From: Monoraphidium neglectum
Taxonomy: Eukaryota; Chlorophyta; Chlorophyceae; Sphaeropleales; Selenastraceae
DNA: 12,566 bases
Direction: 5' to 3'
Assembly (NCBI RefSeq): GCF_000611645.1
Contig: NW_014012589.1
Location: 1-12,566 of the forward strand
Made by a program: the position numbers and the translations under genes. The notes under the pieces were generated by a model. It was given only the letters and a program-made list of their open reading frames with translations. It made no database searches and had not been told where the DNA came from. Below are positions 8,296-12,566 of the stretch, one piece after another. Position 1 is the first letter of the stretch. Each line of letters starts with the position of its first letter.

Positions 8296-9236
8296 CGCGG
8301 GGCTGGCCCCCCACAGCCTGCCAGCCGAGGATTCCGCCTGGCCAAGTGCTCGGCGCTCAGGGTTCTGAGCTGCTGTCCTTCAGTCCTATGCGTTGCAGGC
8401 TGCGTGCGGCGCGCGGCGGAGGCTGCGGGCGTGGCGGCGCAGCAGCGCAGGGGGGACGCGCACATTGCAATGGGGTTGCGCGGCCTGCGCGAGGCAACAC
8501 GACTGTGCGCCAAAGCGCGCATCAAAACCAGAGGCAGCAGCACACTCAAACGAGCCCCGCTGCGTTGCATGCAGTTGCATGTGAACCAATGTGCCATGGC
8601 AGAGCGGTGGGCTGATGCTGCTGTTCACCCAGCAGGCGCGTGCACCTTGCTGTTGATGAAAAGGCGCGCGTCGTCAGCACGCACTGCCCGCTCGAGTGCG
8701 GCGGCCGTGCACGGGGGCCGTCCAGCTCTGCAGATGTTGGCCTGTTGTATGATTTGAGTAGCACTTGTATCGGATTGCGTATGCCTAAGCAGCTGGGTCC
8801 CCGCTCGCAGAGGGGCTGTGGACCCGATCAGTGACTCGGTTGGGTTGGCCAACCAGCTTGGGGATACCTATGATCGGCTGAGATACAAGGGCAAAAGCTT
8901 GAGACTTTACCACTCTCGCTTTCGCAGGAGGGCAGGTAGGAAAGAGAACTTGGGAGCTACCTGGCCGCTTCTCACCTGACTTGCAATCCCTTAATATCCG
9001 ACTTTCAAAGCCCGATATGGCTGCAAATTCGGTAAATTATTATTCTTGTGGTCGTTATCTGCAGCTTTCACCGTTCTTGGGGCTAGAGAAGTGGAGACCA
9101 GGGCGCAACGAGCAACTAGGCCCAGTGGGTGTGATGGCATGGCTCCCCGTCAGTCTCATTTCAAAGCTGACACCGACTCCTTCCAATGCATGAGACGGAT
9201 ACACCACAACGTATCAAATGTGGCCGCAAGCCGTTT
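8296..9236. other. Left part of the divergent spacer: permease 5' region and AT-richer island
   Basis: No supported gene. The permease frame has stops at about 8380-8390, so the ATG at 8295 is isolated. Another minus-strand ATG at 8465 opens a frame that overlaps the permease start out of frame, suggesting that the transcript begins below 8465. From about 8820 the base composition drops towards an AT-richer stretch, lowest around 8990-9060, unlike the flanks. A 12-bp palindrome, GGTTGGCCAACC, lies at 8843-8854. The open frames here show no family motif or splice pattern. Confidence 0.6.
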
Positions 9237-9325
9237 GAGCATTGAATGAACCCACCTCCCATGTCACATGGCACATCGCAATGCCATGTGCCATATGACA
9301 TGGGAGGTGGGTTTATTCAATGCTC
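9237..9325. repeat. 40-bp near-perfect inverted repeat with 9-nt loop
   Basis: The left arm 9237-9276 and right arm 9286-9325 differ at two of 40 positions. In RNA from either strand one of the two becomes a G-U pair. The loop is CGCAATGCC (9277-9285). Nested shorter palindromes (CCATGTcACATGG at 9258-9270; ACATGGCA with TGCCATGT around the loop) allow other folds. I see no clear target-site duplication next to the arms. Confidence 0.95.
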
Positions 9326-9371
9326 GACCCGCCCATACACGCTAGCGGGGCCAGGTTTGCGAGGCCCGCCG

Positions 9372-9449
9372 TCACACACAAACACACACACACACACACA
9401 CAATCACACACTCACACACACACACACACGCACACATACACACACACAC
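9372..9449. repeat. CA microsatellite, interrupted
   Basis: Runs of CA units interrupted by single changes (AACA, ATCA, CTCA, CGCA, ATACA) lie 46 nt to the right of the inverted repeat and about 680 nt upstream of the dehydrogenase start codon. CA is on the sense strand of that gene. Confidence 0.95.
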
Positions 9450-10128
9450 TGCAATATCAATGATGCCTCGTGCTCTAGCTGCAGCACTTCAGCGCCTGCG
9501 CGCTTGGACGGCAGCGGCGCCCACATTCAGATTTACCTCGCCGCATGACGCGTGAGGGCAAGCCTACACCCGCCTCGCTGCCGGCGAGTACCTCAGGTGC
9601 AGGCAAGCTGCGTGGGAGCTCTCTTTCGCAATGTGGTGCGCTGCCGTTGACGCCGCCGCAATCAACTACTCTCTCGGCAGTTGCCCCCTGCCCGCATGCA
9701 AGTCGAAAATCGCGGTAGCGCACACATGGCCCATGCGCGGGTGTGGATTTCTGCGCCACATGCATATCAAGAATGTGCATATGTAGCAGCAGCACTGCTG
9801 CAGCCTTATGACAAGGCTCAACAATGCGCAGCCTGCAGAGCGACTCGTCACCTACGTTGCTGGGATCCTAAGCCGCCGCGCTGATGGCGGCGCCAACAAT
9901 CTGCACGCGAGCTGAGGGGCTTGTTGAAGGGTTTGCGAGCTCCATACCGCGCGTGCACCAGCTGAGGACGCGTCCGATTACCCCGTGCTTCCCGGCTGCT
10001 GTCACACCACGAAGCACCCCGCACAACTGCGCGAATAACGCTCCTGATCGCTCGCACAGCAATTGTACACCAAACAAACAATAGATTCGACACTCCCGCA
10101 GCACTCAGACGCCCCATACACAGCAGCC
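9450..10128 (+). promoter_or_regulatory. Upstream region of the GAPDH gene
   Basis: No gene is supported here. The last 60 bases before the ATG are CA-rich with few G residues, consistent with a 5' UTR, and the ATG at 10129 has G at position -3. I could not pick a convincing TATA box or transcription start. The open frames on both strands lack recognisable domains. Confidence 0.4.

Positions 10129-12566
<2,438 letters not shown>

Noticed and set aside
8181..8465. Minus-strand frame starting at the ATG at 8465 and overlapping permease exon 1
   Set aside because: Arg/Ala-rich with no family motif. The overlapping frame from 8295 leads into the transporter signature. It would matter only as an overlapping upstream frame if transcription starts above 8465.
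8404..8757. 117-codon plus-strand open frame in the divergent spacer
   Set aside because: No domain, no signal peptide, no plausible splice partners, and composition like random GC-rich sequence.
9372..9449. Regular short repeats resembling an array
   Set aside because: They are simple CA dinucleotides without unique spacers, so this is a microsatellite and not a CRISPR array.
9475..9795. 106-codon minus-strand open frame upstream of GAPDH
   Set aside because: No recognisable motif and no neighbouring exons; most likely a chance frame.

Overview
The window looks like nuclear DNA of a green alga, most likely a core chlorophyte. It is GC-rich apart from a few local dips. Its genes are split by many short introns (about 160 to 430 nt, all GT-AG), and its proteins are rich in Ala, Gly and Pro. 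A TGTAA element, the usual green-algal poly(A) signal, lies downstream of one gene. One protein has an SPPPPPP-type proline hinge as in volvocalean wall glycoproteins, and another has an algal-looking chloroplast transit peptide. I cannot name the species.

Three genes are supported, and I rebuilt their exons by hand from reading frame, splice sites and family motifs. (1) Bases 1-3509, minus strand, 3' end cut by the window edge: a secreted protein of at least 904 residues. It has a signal peptide, a choice-of-anchor-L domain, PKD-like repeats, a proline-rich hinge and a Gln/Gly/Ala-rich C-terminal part. (2) Bases 4009-8295, minus strand, complete: a 574-residue amino acid permease of the AAAP/SLC38 type in ten exons, including a 36-nt exon and an 8-nt microexon. 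(3) Bases 10129-12566, plus strand, 3' end cut: an NAD-type (GapC-like) glyceraldehyde-3-phosphate dehydrogenase with a plastid transit peptide. Five coding exons (268 residues, including the catalytic Cys and His) are in view.

Between genes 1 and 2 is a 0.5-kb spacer holding the permease's 3' region and the promoter of gene 1, with two perfect 14-bp palindromes and a G-box. Between genes 2 and 3 is a 1.8-kb divergent spacer with no recognisable gene. It holds an AT-richer island, a nearly perfect 40-bp inverted repeat with a 9-nt loop, and a CA microsatellite. The three genes do not form an obvious pathway; nothing in the sequence links them beyond proximity.

The observations most worth following are the 8-nt microexon that restores the conserved Cys-His of the permease, the bacterial-type anchor-L domain fused to an algal wall-protein hinge, the large hairpin, and the recurrence of CA/CT compound microsatellites upstream of 3' splice sites in two unrelated genes. 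I found no CRISPR array, phage, insertion sequence or RNA gene, and no dedicated new multi-gene system.
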